Below, piece by piece: positions 21,780-33,244 of a stretch of DNA of 64,000 nt. The notes under the pieces are model-generated. The model was not told the origin of the DNA. It saw only the letters and a list, made by a program, of their open reading frames with translations, and did no database searches. This stretch comes from Ampullaceana balthica (lineage: Eukaryota; Mollusca; Gastropoda; Lymnaeidae): contig CALYLW010000285.1 in the NCBI GenBank assembly GCA_944989445.1, positions 1,805,299 to 1,869,298 of the forward strand. Direction: 5' to 3'. Position numbers and translations under genes: made by a program. Each line of letters starts with the position of its first letter. Positions within the stretch are counted from its first letter, which is position 1.

Positions 21780-23895
21780 CGTCACCTACCCCTATGCTAT
21801 GCTCATACTCTGCCATGTGTCCGAGTGTTCTCAGACCTCATCCTCGTCGAGATGCGTATATTTCCGTGTCAGCGCCCCGCTACTATTATCCTGCACACTC
21901 CCTCGCCCACAACACCACCTCCGATAGCCATATCTCTAGAGAGACAAGAGTAGAGAGAAGCCCACACACTCCGCAACACACCTCATCACGTTCATAGCTC
22001 CAGATCTCCTTAGTAATCAAGATATACTACGCGATCAGCATGTAGAAACACACAGAATGCAACCTCGAGAAGACTCTAACAGAAATACTCTCCGAACGTA
22101 CAGCAGACTCACACCTAAGACCAGCAAAGACATCACCGAGCTCTTATATCTCTACCAGCCACTCAACCTATCTCGCCGCTACGCTACCACCCTGCTCGCC
22201 AGAGAGCTACATCTCCACTCATCTGATCATCTGATGACCACTCACCAGAGAGGGCAGAGCCGCACCCCTACGTCTCCCCCTCTTTAGTATACGTCCACTG
22301 CTCTCACCCATGCACACATGAGACATGGTGGTCAGCGCCTAGCCACACAGAGCCTCACAATCTATCTCCACACCCTTCTCTCATCACCACCTCTTACGCG
22401 CACACCCGCCACTTCCACCCACGTAGAGTCCCCGCTCATACTATAGATACCCTAATGAAGGCTCGCCACGTCCCCGACCTCCTCGCCACACGATAGTCTA
22501 CCTCTGATATATCCTACCGCCAATATATCTATTTCTGCACTTCACCCCCTCTCCATCATGGAGATCCACTCTTCCACTCAATAGTATGCCTGCATTACTC
22601 CTACCTCCGTCGCAGTATCCCTAGACCCACAAATCGCATCTGACACCGCTCCCCACCCGACCCAGCCGCAAGTCCACCCATAGTCTCCCTCGCCGATCCA
22701 CCAGAGACCGCTCACCCCACCGGATACACGACTCGCTCCACACGACTGCGTCTTCATCACTGATTACCCAATACGCCTCACCCCACACTCCCTACCCTGA
22801 GGCTCGTCTCCCCGCCCCACGACAAGGCATCTATCGTTCCACGTTCTCCCCTAATCATCGAATTCACACCTATCTGCCCTGAGCCGCCTGCCAGATTGCC
22901 ATAGTTCATATCGCCCCACCCACCCGCGCTCCACCTCACCCATATACCTCACACTCCTTCTCTCTCCCGAGCGCCCCACGGATTACGTACGTTCTCGTAT
23001 CGGCTTCTCAATGTAGTCCCACACTACTGTCTACTCTACCCAGTACGAAAGCGGTGCCAACTATCGGCTCCGCTCCAACTCCACTCCACGCTGCACCCTC
23101 CGATCTCATAGTGCAAGGTTCTCGCCCCCCCCGATAACGCCAGAGAGGCACGCGCCATAGAGATAGAACCAACGGAACACGCCACCAGCGATCTAGAGCC
23201 GCCTCTCACCAGAGTGAACTGCATTACTTTCATATACCAGAGATATACAAGATCTAGTCTCTCTCACCCTAGCTAGATCCTATCACCCCAGCACTAGCTT
23301 CTATAATCACTGATCTCTAGACTGTCCATACTCGCCTCCCAACTCAGTGCGTGTCCCCGCGCTACCGTCTAGTGTCCGCTCGTACCATCCTCTTCTCACC
23401 TCGCAGTTCCCATCACATAACCCATATGAGAAGCCCAAGTCGCACCAGGAAATGTATGATCCTTCAGGCCGCGCTGTGAATCCCCCTCGCCTGACAAGAC
23501 TCCGCTCGACAACTTTTCAGTACGCCCGCCTACCCCGACCTGTCCGCTGGTCCCCAGCGACACGACTCCTCTCCACTGCCGGCGAACAGAAGATACCTAT
23601 CTGCGACCCCTGCGCTTCCGGATCCCACGCAGACTTCCGCGTCACTGATCCTGTCCGAGCACGTCCGACCGCCTCTGGCTGTCGACCACGCCCGCTAACA
23701 TAGCGAAGTGGCACTACACCCCGCGCCCAATCGACTACTAGATATTACAAACCGATCATTCGCCCTCCGCTACCCGCTCATCGAGACTATCCACACGCAT
23801 GCGCGCCTGATAACCACCAATAGACTGGGCATCAGCACGCTTTGACCCACGTGTAGCTCTCACAATACTGAATAGCGGACCAAGCGCTTTACGGT
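21780..23895. other. Composition anomaly: C-rich, homopolymer-poor, feature-free segment
   Basis: Both edges are sharp. The sequence switches from AT-rich DNA to about half G+C, with C far above G on this strand, frequent CG dinucleotides, and almost no runs longer than four. No tandem, inverted or element structure was found, and no open frame resembles a protein; frames such as 23347-23703 lack any family signal. A low-quality read segment or contaminating sequence in the assembly is at least as likely as real genomic DNA. Confidence 0.6.
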
Positions 23896-23917
23896 TATCG
23901 ATCGTAAATCAGATCTT

Positions 23918-24124
23918 AAAGCGATCGAAAATGGATTAAGGAATAAGTTTCGATGGGACTGGCTCGAAGAAAAAGACAATAATGGAGATTATCTATCAAA
24001 ATATGTTTGAAAATTAAATAAACCCGGTGTAGTTGTTTGTGTTTACTGTGATTGTAGACTTGATTATAGCAAGAAAGGCAAATCCTTCATAAAAAGGCAC
24101 GCACTGTCTGTGGCCATATGAGAT
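23918..24124 (+). pseudogene. BED/hAT-type zinc finger fragment with one in-frame stop
   Basis: About 69 codons read through a single TGA: KFRWDWLEEKDNNGDYLSKY, then stop, then KLNKPGVVVCVYCDCRLDYS, then GKSFIKRHALS. The CxxC...H arrangement after a W-L-E-E-K-D-N-N-G lead is typical of the N-terminal fingers of hAT-derived and ZMYM-like proteins. The frame then ends at a TGA and no transposase follows. It is a relic; the parent element is not visible. Confidence 0.55.
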
Positions 24125-25445
24125 ATGCATCTTTTAAATAATGATACAGGATGGTGTCATTCCATGTTTCAAATGAATTTACATTATTATTTTTCAGAAT
24201 ATAGTGCTTTGACTTAGAAAACTTAGATCAGTCATTTTCATTTTTTCCCTTTATTTCACTTTGTTTGATGTTAACAATCTACATAATATTGAAGCATTAT
24301 GTCATTTATTGATATAAATTAATGTGCATTTTCTTTTCGGGATAGCTCTAAATTGGGTGTTTTAAATCTGTTAATTCAAAAAAAAATTCAAAAATAATTG
24401 TCCTCATCATGCTTAACTTTTATCAGAAATGAGAGTATAAATAACACACTAACTTTGTTTTGTTTAAACAAATTGGAAGTTGAAACATGTCAAAGTATTA
24501 ATCAAATTTTTTTAATTAAAATTTTTTTTTGTAAAGTCAAGGTTAAGAAATCATCTATGAAAATTATTTTGAACATGTCGCTAATTAATTCAAACCAGGG
24601 AAAAAAATGGTCATGGGTCTAAAAGTTCATTTTGCTCGCTTGGCTGAGTTCAAATCTATTTTTATAAAAATTACATTCAATCGTTAGGTCAAGGTCCATC
24701 TTGACACCTGCCAGGCAAATGCGAAGTTAAACTTCACATACTTTATACATATGCTATTGAAATATAAAAATTAGAAGCCAGGAACAAAAATTGTGCTACA
24801 TAATGTTACGAATGCAACTCTCATCGGAACAAAAATTCTTTTCTGGTATCAATAAAAAAATATCAATGCGATATTAACATTTTCTTTTTTTATCGATCAA
24901 GATTAGAAGAATTAATTCATCCAAAGAATATGTTTCCGTTTATTGCGTCCATTTATAAAGCTTTGCCTGATTCATTAACAAAAAAAAATCTTTTGAATTT
25001 ATTTCTTCTTTAGCGCTGTCTATATCCATGCTAGAGAATTTGAAATTTTAATTTTTGAATAAATTGTTTTTGAAATTCATATTAGGGATTTTGTTATCCA
25101 GGGGCATCTAATTTCACTTTCGAATATAAACTTTGTGTGGAAAGAAAGAGCGCTTTAAGTTCTTTACTTAATGGAGCGCTCAAAAAGTGCTACTTCAAGG
25201 CATGTGTATATTTTTTGCTTCCTTCGTAAAATTGCATTTTTATGTGGATGTAGTGATGTTTGCAAATTTTCGCTCGGAATCGTTAATTCTTTCTTAACAT
25301 TTTGTATTCCTTCATGGAATAAAAAAATATCTTGTATTATTAAATTGCATAAAACATCAAGCAAAGTTTTAATGCACTAACGACAATTTCACCAACTGAA
25401 GAGACATGGATGTTTGTGTTTGACAAAAAAGAGCTTTATTTAACA

Positions 25446-25500
25446 CTAGAAATATACCCGCGCTTCCGGCGGAAGTATACTGCCTTATAACTTCTGTTAA
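25446..25500 (-). mobile_element. Helitron 3' terminus shared by duplicated copies A and B
   Basis: The minus strand reads a CTTCCGCCGGAAG palindrome, then CGCGGGTATATTTCTAG|T. The same terminus, decayed, is at 42183 in copy B, while copy C at about 52395 has AACACTG with no terminus. The 5' end of this element was not located. Confidence 0.6.
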
Positions 25501-27644
25501 GAAGGTTAAAATATGGCACTTATTGTTCGTGAAGTATCTCTCTGTATGCGATGATTTAAGTTATATTTGCTGGTTGTAAATGTGTTCTGAGTTTGCTCTT
25601 TAATAGATTTTATACATATAAAAAATGTAATTCAACAATATTGAGACAATTTTACGTGCAGTAAAGGACACTGGGGAAGTAAACTAATAATTCAATATGG
25701 TACAAATGTAAATTTTAAAAATGCATAAAAAATAACGCATAGCTATAGATACGGCTTAGCAAAAAATAGTAATAGGACATAAAACTCATACGTGTTTAAC
25801 GCGCTGAAAGAATTTAAAGAATAAAAGTTCAATATATCAATTTTAAAAAAATTAATCCAAAATCAAAAACAAAAACTAATACACAATACATTAAGATTAT
25901 ATACATAAATAGTCTACACATTTTATAAGACGAATTTTTTCACCCATGGAATCTACTATATTGCTGTTTTACTATGGATTGAAATTCGTTGTTAATTTCT
26001 GTTTTCCCATGAGACATCATATTGTGTAAATTCTATCAACCGCCACCTTGTTTTTTCCCCAACTCCTTTTTTTCAGTATTTGTTGCTAGATATTACATTT
26101 TTATTTGCCAAGTTAAAATTCAGATTTATCTATAAGTTAAAATTTAAACTAACATTTTAAGGTAAAAATTGTTTTGGTACCCCGGACTCAAAGGAGTGGG
26201 CATATGGACTTTAATTCGATATACAATTGCAAATGCCTCATCAGGTTTATATGTACTAAGTTTGGTCTTTATCTATGCATTAGTCCAGTAGCCAATGATT
26301 AAACTATACTAATTTAGCTAATATAAGAGACAGTAATATTACTGTATATATATTAACTGAAGTTGTGATATGTTTGGTAAATAATGTTTGAGTTATGAGT
26401 CTACACAATTAAAGTTTTCTATTCATATGGGAATTTTGAAACTTTGTAATAAGTGACTGAGGAATGGGGCTGTTATTAATATAGAAAACAGACACACTAA
26501 ACTAAAAGGATCAAGTACATTTAAAATATTCATATTAAGGAGATATCCAATCGTATATAAACATGAAACACTCTTGGTTTAAATTTTTTTTTAAAGTTTA
26601 ATATATATCTTTTAAAAAAAACAACGAAAAAAACGATCAAATAAAATTAATTAATGTTTACCATTTTATCACGTGGGTTATTTCCACTTAAAGCAGTGCT
26701 TTTTAATATTACGGTTATATCTAAGAGCTACGCTTTATTAAATAATGAATTTTGATAACCACAAAAACTAAATTTACAATTTCATTCCTACATGAACTAC
26801 ATAAAAATAACTTGTAGGTGTTATTTTTTCCGAAAGATCTCTACCACCCTCATCACTCAAAAAAAGCTCATATATATTTACGACACTGCATCGTAACACA
26901 ATTGTAAGTAATCTATGCTGGGCCGGATTAAGCCATCTTGGTGCCCGAGGCACAAGCCCACATGGGTGCCCCCTTCTTCCCCGATCCCCCACTGACCGCT
27001 GGTATGTTCAATATTTAGCAAACCAACTAACAAACAAAACCGTTGTTAACAGACAGGGGTGTCACAAGGGATTGCGGGAAGTGCGGACTGCACCGGGTGA
27101 CACCAAAGTGTAAAATTCTGTATGCCTCGTTATTTGGCATTGGCATACTCGGAGGATTTCTATGGGGTAAGTTGTGAGGGGGTGACACCATGACATACCG
27201 AACTGGATGACACCCTCCCAAGCAGATCACTTGCATGAAATACAGTGGTCATTGATGGTGATGCCCCAGAGGTATCTCTGAATGCCAGAGACAATATCGT
27301 ATATCTACTTTTTACGCCATTGTTGACAAATTTGAGACAGAGATGGGTCGATGAGGAAAGGTATATAATGATATAGGAATTAGATTTTCTTGTTTGATCG
27401 ATGTAACACAAACATCTCAGTGTTGTGTATGACTAATAAATGCTTATCCTAAAGATCTGAACAATAATTTATATACTTAACTACAAAAGTTACACTCATA
27501 TATTCGCCACAAGTTTCGTGCATCAAAATTATCTGAAAACAACACGCTAAGTCATGCAGAATTAAGTAATAGAGACAACATCCAGTTTGCTTTTCCAATG
27601 TAGAAATGGACTTGCTCATATTTTTGACATTAATGTTTACGAAC

Positions 27645-27780
27645 GTTTTAACTGAGCGCTCTTTTTCTCAGTTAAAACGTACAAAAAATCTAAGTAGATC
27701 GATAATGAAATAAGAAAGTCTTGATTCCTTATCTTTGCTTATGATTGAGACAGACATTTTGCGCAAACTTAACTAAAAGT
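27645..27780 (+). pseudogene. hAT transposase C-terminal fragment, broken
   Basis: It reads VLTERSFSQLKRTKNLSRS, then a stop, then ESLDSLSLLMIETDILRKLN, the hAT dimerisation region. It lies inside the hAT at 26918-28840 in the expected orientation and is probably that element's own gene. Confidence 0.7.
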
Positions 27781-28533
27781 ATTTACAAATATTTACAGAC
27801 TGAATCTGTCTTAACTCAACTTTGCTTCATAACCCTGGGGGGAAGGGGGTGGGAGAGGGAAAACGTCTGGTCACCGATCGATGGTCTAAGCTCAGCGTGA
27901 CACGTAAAATGTAAACAAAAGCACGCCGGTACTTTCGATGGGTCGCGTCAAAGCGTCAACTCAAATTTTCACGTGGAAAAAAAACAATAACAAACCGTGA
28001 ATTTGAATTACACACGTTATATAAGGATAAACTAAAAATGCATTAATTTAATTACGGTACGTTTCGATCGATCTGAAATTTTGAAAACGATGCATTGTTA
28101 GGTGAAAACGGGTCCGTGTGCCAAATTTCAGCTCGATCGGATCACGGGAAAGTGGGTCATTTTTGACTTCTGTTTTTCCACCCGCCCAAGACAGAGATGG
28201 CGGTGAAGTTAATATAAGGGATTTAAAAAGCGCTCAATGGGCTCTCCATCTACCACATATCGAAGAACGAAATATCTGGTATTGACAAGCTGAAATAATC
28301 GTAAGCCTTTACTTCATCTATAATTACTTGATGGACTTTTGGGGACATAATTTTAATAAGTTCTTCACATATAGAAGATACATAAGAACGATTTCCTTTT
28401 CCAGAATGTCCTTATTTCGCAATGTGTGATGCTAAAAATGGATCAAACTGACTGGCCAACTCCAGCAACCCTAGAAAAATTCAATTTCGTAAAGATCCAA
28501 ATTTTTCATGTATCCCTTTAAAAGCAATTATTT

Positions 28534-28700
28534 CAGGGGTGGATTAAGTTTGCACGGGGCCCCTGGCTGCAATTCCACCTGTGGCCCCGTCCAGCCCCTT
28601 TATTATAAAAGTTAATAAGTTTGGGGTCCCTTAATTTAGTCTTAAATCATTTGAGGCCCTTGGCTTTAGCCCAATCAGCCTTCCATTTAATCCGCCCCTG
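28534..28700. mobile_element. Short hAT-like MITE nested in the hAT
   Basis: Inverted termini CAGGGGTGGATTAAG and TTAATCCGCCCCTG bound 167 bp. The 8-bp flanks (AATTATTT and TGCGATAT) do not match, so it may be an internal rearrangement of the host element, whose own ends are similar. Confidence 0.5.
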
Positions 28701-29042
28701 TGCGATATAATATTACATTTGCGATTTGCTGACGTCATGTCGATTATGGACAACACACACATTTTTCTTGAGGACTTGTGGTGCAAACGCTTGTTGCCCC
28801 AGGCACGTGCCTTGTTTTCCTAAAGGTTAATCCAGCCCTTAATCTATGAGATAAGTAACATATGGCACTCACGCTTTCAAAAAAGGCAAAAAGCAACTTA
28901 ACCCATAGTAACAATATACTAAACTACAGAAGTTAAAAATCAAATGTACTTTCTAAAATACTTTAAAGAAACAAAAGCAGTCGTATTAAAATGATTTCAA
29001 GAAAATGTGCGCACCATATTTAGACAATAAAGTATCGAAGTT

Positions 29043-29704
29043 GCTATTCGGAGCTGGGTCGGTATATCCTGTGATTGCTATTTGGACCCGATAGACTTAG
29101 TAATCGAAAAACCTAGTTTGTAAGACGTAGTAAGCGATAATATTAAAGGATTTTCTTTATACAACTTTAAAAAGCACAATTTTAATGACGTCTTCCTGGT
29201 CTTTAGCTATTCTGAAGGTCTGCTGGTGTGTTGCTACTGGGTTCAATTTTCACTGGGGGAAGTATTCATATATTTTTTAAATTATTTTTTTTAAATATAT
29301 TTTTTTTACAGGTTTCGATTTTCAGTTGGGGAATTTTTTTAATTTATTATTTATTTTTTTTAAATTTTCTAATAACCATTTGGTTATTGGATATTATTTA
29401 AATGACTCACGTTCATCCCACTGCCACGCGACCTTGGGATCGGTGCAATTGACATCTACGATTGGATGACCCTTCCATTAATATTTTTATAGTTCGTCAC
29501 TCGTTTCAATTTTCGCCATTCAATTGAATGTACTATTTTTTTCAAAAAATTGTTCTCCATTTAAATACTTCAGGCCAAAAACAATGAAATTAACAACATA
29601 AACAACATATTTTTAATTCCCGGTCATATTAGTACTACACTGTGACCTGCGCCCGGGTCCGAATAGCGATCTTAGGCTATACGTATCCGGGTCCAAATAG
29701 CCGC
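29043..29704. mobile_element. TIR element with GCTATTCGGACCCGGGTC ends (copy in block A)
   Basis: The left end carries GCTATTCGGAGC...GTGATTGCTATTTGGACCC. The right end carries GGGTCCGAATAGCGAT...CCGGGTCCAAATAGCCGC in the opposite sense. Each end therefore has two copies of the motif. It is about 0.66 kb without coding capacity, and is also present in copy B (49554-50229). Confidence 0.7.
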
Positions 29705-29879
29705 AGACATAAAAGATTATAGAAAGCTTGCCGCTTAAAATAAAGTCATATTATATAGTGCATATACAGGACCATCGTGTCAAAATTGTAATGAAATATT
29801 TTAAACGCATATATAATATTAAGAAAGTACCAGTCATTAAACAACACATAAAAACAAACTTTTTGAATATAAATCATTT

Positions 29880-30180
29880 AAATATGTGACATTGCTCAAA
29901 GTATTGATTATGTTCAATATAATACGCAACGCACGACAGACTAGCATAAACATTTACAGATCGGGAATATATTGTAAAAAGTATGTTCAATATTATACAC
30001 ACCGCACAGCGCAACAGGAAAGTATTAACAATGTTAATCAATGTAATACGCACCGCGTGACAGTCTAGCACAAACATTTACATGCATGCTACATAGAGAT
30101 ACATAGAGATAATCTAAAAATTAATGTAATTACGGTACACAATGCTAAAGAAATACCTATCAAATATAAAATTTATATTT
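29880..30180 (-). mobile_element. Helitron-derived segment, minus strand
   Basis: On the minus strand it repeats the order found at 7990-8436: ATTACTG/ATTACGG-type start, TTTTTAGATTATCTCTATGT, then repeated GCGGTGCGTATTA-like units with TTTATGCTAG between them. No coding sequence was seen. Confidence 0.65.
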
Positions 30181-30204
30181 TAATTCTAAAAACTCTAAAA
30201 CATC

Positions 30205-30335
30205 ATTATTCAATCCATTCCGTCTGGCTGGGCATTTACCTACATCTCTACATGTCGACGTGTCTTTCTATCTATGTATCTAACTACCTAACGCTCAGTG
30301 TACCTACATTTCTTATTGCATTTTTTTTTCCAGAA
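30205..30335. repeat. Single-unit counterpart of the 9432-9913 minisatellite
   Basis: CAATCCATTCCGTCTGGCTG is followed by the same trailing sequence as at 9940-9990 (TCTATCTA...ACTCAGTGTACCTACAT). Here the minisatellite unit is present about once, against about 13 copies there. Confidence 0.65.
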
Positions 30336-30768
30336 ACTTCCACCCCGTCTTTCCTAAAGTTTAAATTTCCAAACACAACCACACATTTTAAAGTAACTAA
30401 TATTCCAGCATCAGTGGCATCAGGCGGACGAACGTGTGAAAGTTAAGACGTCCATGGTAACTAGTGACGCTCTACGAAGAGGGCGTAGGATCATGGTTGT
30501 CATGGCAACTTCATCAAGTGAACACGGGCAAGAATGTTGTTAGAGGTTATATTTTTAAAATAGGAAACAAAGGAAAATACAATCTAAAGAGAAAAACATT
30601 TTTTAATTTAGTTTTTAAAAAAACATTTATAAATACATATAGCACTTTAACTTTAAAGGTTTTAGTTTTTATTTTATTCTCTTGTGAATTTTACTTGATA
30701 TATTTTTGGACACTTTTTCTTCGGGAAAAGATCGTCCTAGTCATTACAAAAGCAAACACAAATTGTGT

Positions 30769-31836
30769 TTAACTTCTAGCAAAGACACAACGGAGGGAGA
30801 CTACAACGAGCTTGAGTTGTCTCCGAAATTTTCCGTTCATAGCAAAGTAAACAAGGAAATTGACGGAGCTGTTGATGTACGTCGCCAGGTACCGAGTTTG
30901 TTGAAGTATTTCATTCAAATAATAGCTGATGTCAGCGAGCTTGGCCAGTAGGGTCAAATACCCGTACCCGTATAACACCGCAAACATAATAGACACGCTG
31001 ACCAGTGTCCGAGTCGTTCTGGTCATGGGTCTGTTCTCAACTGAAGAGGACGACAAAAGCCCCATGCGTTTTCGGTGGGAGATTTTTATCTTTATTCCGA
31101 GTAGCACAGCCCCAACGATGACCAAAATGACCGGAACCCAGGAGGCCAGGGCGGAGAAAAAGTAGTCGTTGCACGTGTTGATGATGGCCAAGTTGTTGGT
31201 GTAGTAGGGCGATCTGTACAGAAACCCAAAGCTGACACCTTTGTACCGGACGTAGTAGTACGAGTACCAGAAATTACCGTTCAGAATCCACGGAAGCCAA
31301 AACAAGTACACACAAATAACGACAATCCATGCCCGCCTGGCCGTGACGAGGCGTTTGAACTTCAACGGCCAGAACACTGCCAGGCATCTCTCAACCATGA
31401 TAACCACGGGCAGCGTGGTCAATGGGAATCCGCCGAGGTTTGTAACAAATTGCATGGTTTGGTTCATGATGTATAGGCCGTACGCCACCTCTGGTGAAAA
31501 TTCCCATCCAGGCAGTCCGATGCTGGTGCCGTAAAAAAATATGATTCTCGAGACGTCCAGCTGATACAACAAACTGCAGGCGTCTGCGAACGTCAGCGTG
31601 AACAGGAAAATGCTGGAGGACTTCCTGAGTCCTGCCAACAGAAGGACGTACATGCTGAGGACATTGCCCACCAAGCCCAGAGCGCAGACGGCGGGCAGGA
31701 CGAATCGGGTCATGGTGAACACAAAGTCACCGGCGTTTTTTACGTCCGTGACCTTTGCAACTGTGGTGTTGACGACGTCTGTGACCTTTGCTACTGTGGT
31801 GTTGAGGATGTAGTGAGTCGTTGAGGCGACCTCCAT
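30769..31836 (-). CDS. Rhodopsin-like GPCR, putative chemosensory receptor 2
   Basis: An intact 355-codon frame, close paralogue of receptor 1. Landmarks are G57-N58 in TM1, D85 in TM2, E149-R150-C151 for DRY, P235 in TM5, and NFLVY (326-330) for NPxxY. It is 11 residues longer than receptor 1 because NTTVAKVTDV in the extracellular N-terminus is duplicated (residues 12-21 and 23-32), which adds a second N-glycosylation sequon (N12 and N23). Loop 2 has C222 without an evident TM3 partner. The frame is free of stops and the substitutions relative to receptor 1 are mostly conservative, suggesting both are functional. A TTTCAG that could be a splice acceptor lies about 20 bases upstream of the ATG on the minus strand, so an untranslated 5' exon is possible. 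Ligand unknown. Confidence 0.9.
   Translation of the reverse strand: MEVASTTHYILNTTVAKVTDVVNTTVAKVTDVKNAGDFVFTMTRFVLPAVCALGLVGNVLSMYVLLLAGLRKSSSIFLFTLTFADACSLLYQLDVSRIIFFYGTSIGLPGWEFSPEVAYGLYIMNQTMQFVTNLGGFPLTTLPVVIMVERCLAVFWPLKFKRLVTARRAWIVVICVYLFWLPWILNGNFWYSYYYVRYKGVSFGFLYRSPYYTNNLAIINTCNDYFFSALASWVPVILVIVGAVLLGIKIKISHRKRMGLLSSSSVENRPMTRTTRTLVSVSIMFAVLYGYGYLTLLAKLADISYYLNEILQQTRYLATYINSSVNFLVYFAMNGKFRRQLKLVVVSLRCVFARS
31738..31803 (-). repeat. 33-bp in-frame tandem duplication in receptor 2
   Basis: Two 33-bp units encode NTTVAKVTDVV and NTTVAKVTDVK and differ by a few bases. Receptor 1 has a single unit followed by LGDLADF. Confidence 0.9.
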
Positions 31837-31959
31837 GGTGATGTTATAGGAGCTGAAACAGACTTCCAGTCGATTCGTTGCATTGAGACTCCACCAACCA
31901 GCTCAAGCTGGTGTGGTGTAAAGGGTAGGGGAGTGAGTTCAGCTGGATTACATTACACC

Positions 31960-32600
31960 ATGAAAGGGCACCAGATAAGATGCTATGAAAGGGCAACAGT
32001 GAACCTCCATCTAAAGGGCACCAGATAAGATGCTTTGAAAGGGCAACAGTGAACCTCCTTCTAAAGGGCACCAGATAAGATGCTATGAAAGGGCAACAGT
32101 GAACGTACTTCTAAAGGGCACCAGATAAGATGCAATGAAAGGGCAACAGTGAACGTACTTCTAAAGGGCACCAGATAAGATGCTATGAAAGGGCAACAGT
32201 TAACCTCCTTCTAAAGGGCACCAGATAAGATGCCATGAAAGTGCAACAGATAACCTCCTTCTAAAGGGCACCAGATAACCTCCTTCTAAAGGGCATCAGA
32301 TAACCTCCTTCTAAAGGGCACCAGATAAGATGCCATGAAAGGGCAACAGATAACCTCCCACTAAAGGGCACCAGACAACCTCCTTCTAAAGGGCACCAAA
32401 TAACCTCCTTCTAAAGGGCACCAGATAACCTCCTTCTAAAGGGCATCAAATAACATCCTTCTAAAGGGCACCAGATAAGATGCCATCAAAGTGCACCATA
32501 TAACCTCCTACCAAAGGGCACCAGATAAAATGCTCTCAACGGCCACAAGTGAACCTGTCAAAGAAGTGCACCAAGTGAACCTGTCAAAGAAGTGCACCAG
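31960..32600. repeat. 50-bp tandem array upstream of receptor 2, about 13 units
   Basis: Units contain AAGGGCACCAGATAAGATGC and GGGCAACAGTGAACCTCC. CCAGATAAGA recurs at 31971, 32021 and 32071, an exact 50-bp spacing. Later units are shortened to about 25 bp (AGATAACCTCCTTCTAAAGG). The array lies about 130-760 bp upstream of the receptor start, where a promoter would be. Confidence 0.95.
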
Positions 32601-32757
32601 TTTTTATCCGCTTAAATAGGACGGCGATCTTCCAGTTGCTGTAAATAAGAAGAAAAATATTTACTATTAATTAAAATTTTGTTACACATGAAAAATATTT
32701 AAACGCATGCAAAATTATGTGCTATTATTTTCGTAAGTATTACATTGTAGAGTAAAT

Positions 32758-33244
32758 AACTAGGGACCAACCGGGTAGACATTTTCAACATGATACAAAA
32801 TCCCAATAGTTAGATGTACTATTTGCCGGAACCGGGTACGAATCCCAGTACTTTGGTTGTTAAACGAAAATTGGAAATCCGAATTAATTTCGGTTTTGAA
32901 AACGATTAGCGGTTGCTTAATATCGAAAAAAACATAGCCACCTTGTATTTAGCTTTCATGTTTTCTACTAATAAAATTTAATTTCATGCATTCAATTCGG
33001 TTTATTAAATTATTATAGACTGTATTTTTTATTGTTTACTTTACCCCCGTTTACAGTCTACGCTCTTCATGCAATGATATGGTCAGAACGAATGGATTAT
33101 TAAATTATTAACATTTAAATCAATAAATTCATTTTATATTACTTGTAAATTTGGTTTCTCTTGTTAATATGTTACTTACTTACATTGTAACTGTTAGTCG
33201 CTGCTAATTATAGTTAATATATTTACTTTAATTTGATTTTATTT
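32758..33244. other. AT-rich intergenic DNA
   Basis: Nothing was recognised. It lies between the receptor 2 block and a Helitron 5' segment. Confidence 0.5.

Larger units (their letters stand above)
26918..28840 (+). mobile_element. hAT transposon with 8-bp target duplication AATCTATG
   Basis: The ends are CTGGGCCGGATTAAG at left and TTAATCCAGCCCTT at right, imperfect inverted repeats. AATCTATG occurs at 26910-26917 and again at 28841-28848. Copy B of the surrounding block near 49350 has CTATGAGATAAGTAACATATGG without the element. Inside are a dead transposase C-terminus (27645-27780), a Helitron-type module (28020-28220) and a short TIR element (28534-28700). Confidence 0.8.
24380..29790. 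repeat. Non-coding duplicated block, copy A (interrupted by a hAT)
   Basis: The block matches 37120-37470, 41500-42540, 45881-47250 and 49340-50290 in the same order, and partly 51340-52400. Landmarks: CTCATCATGCTTAACTTTTA at 24402, GAAGTATACTGCCTTATAAC near 25469, and GATAAGTAACATATGGCACT near 28850. Copy A has its own hAT at 26918-28840, but lacks the hAT present in copy B at 42541-45880. No gene is seen in the block. Confidence 0.85.
30340..32757. repeat. Segmental duplication, copy 2 (receptor 2 plus flanks)
   Basis: It is the counterpart of 15905-17875 over 3' flank, gene, 5' flank and the sequence beyond the upstream array (AAACGCATGC...ATTACATTGTAGAGTAAAT). It is longer because of the expanded 50-bp array. 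Confidence 0.85.

Noticed and set aside
23347..23703. 118-codon Pro/Arg-rich frame as a gene
   Set aside because: It lies in the composition anomaly, has no family signal, and its length is expected in GC-richer random sequence.
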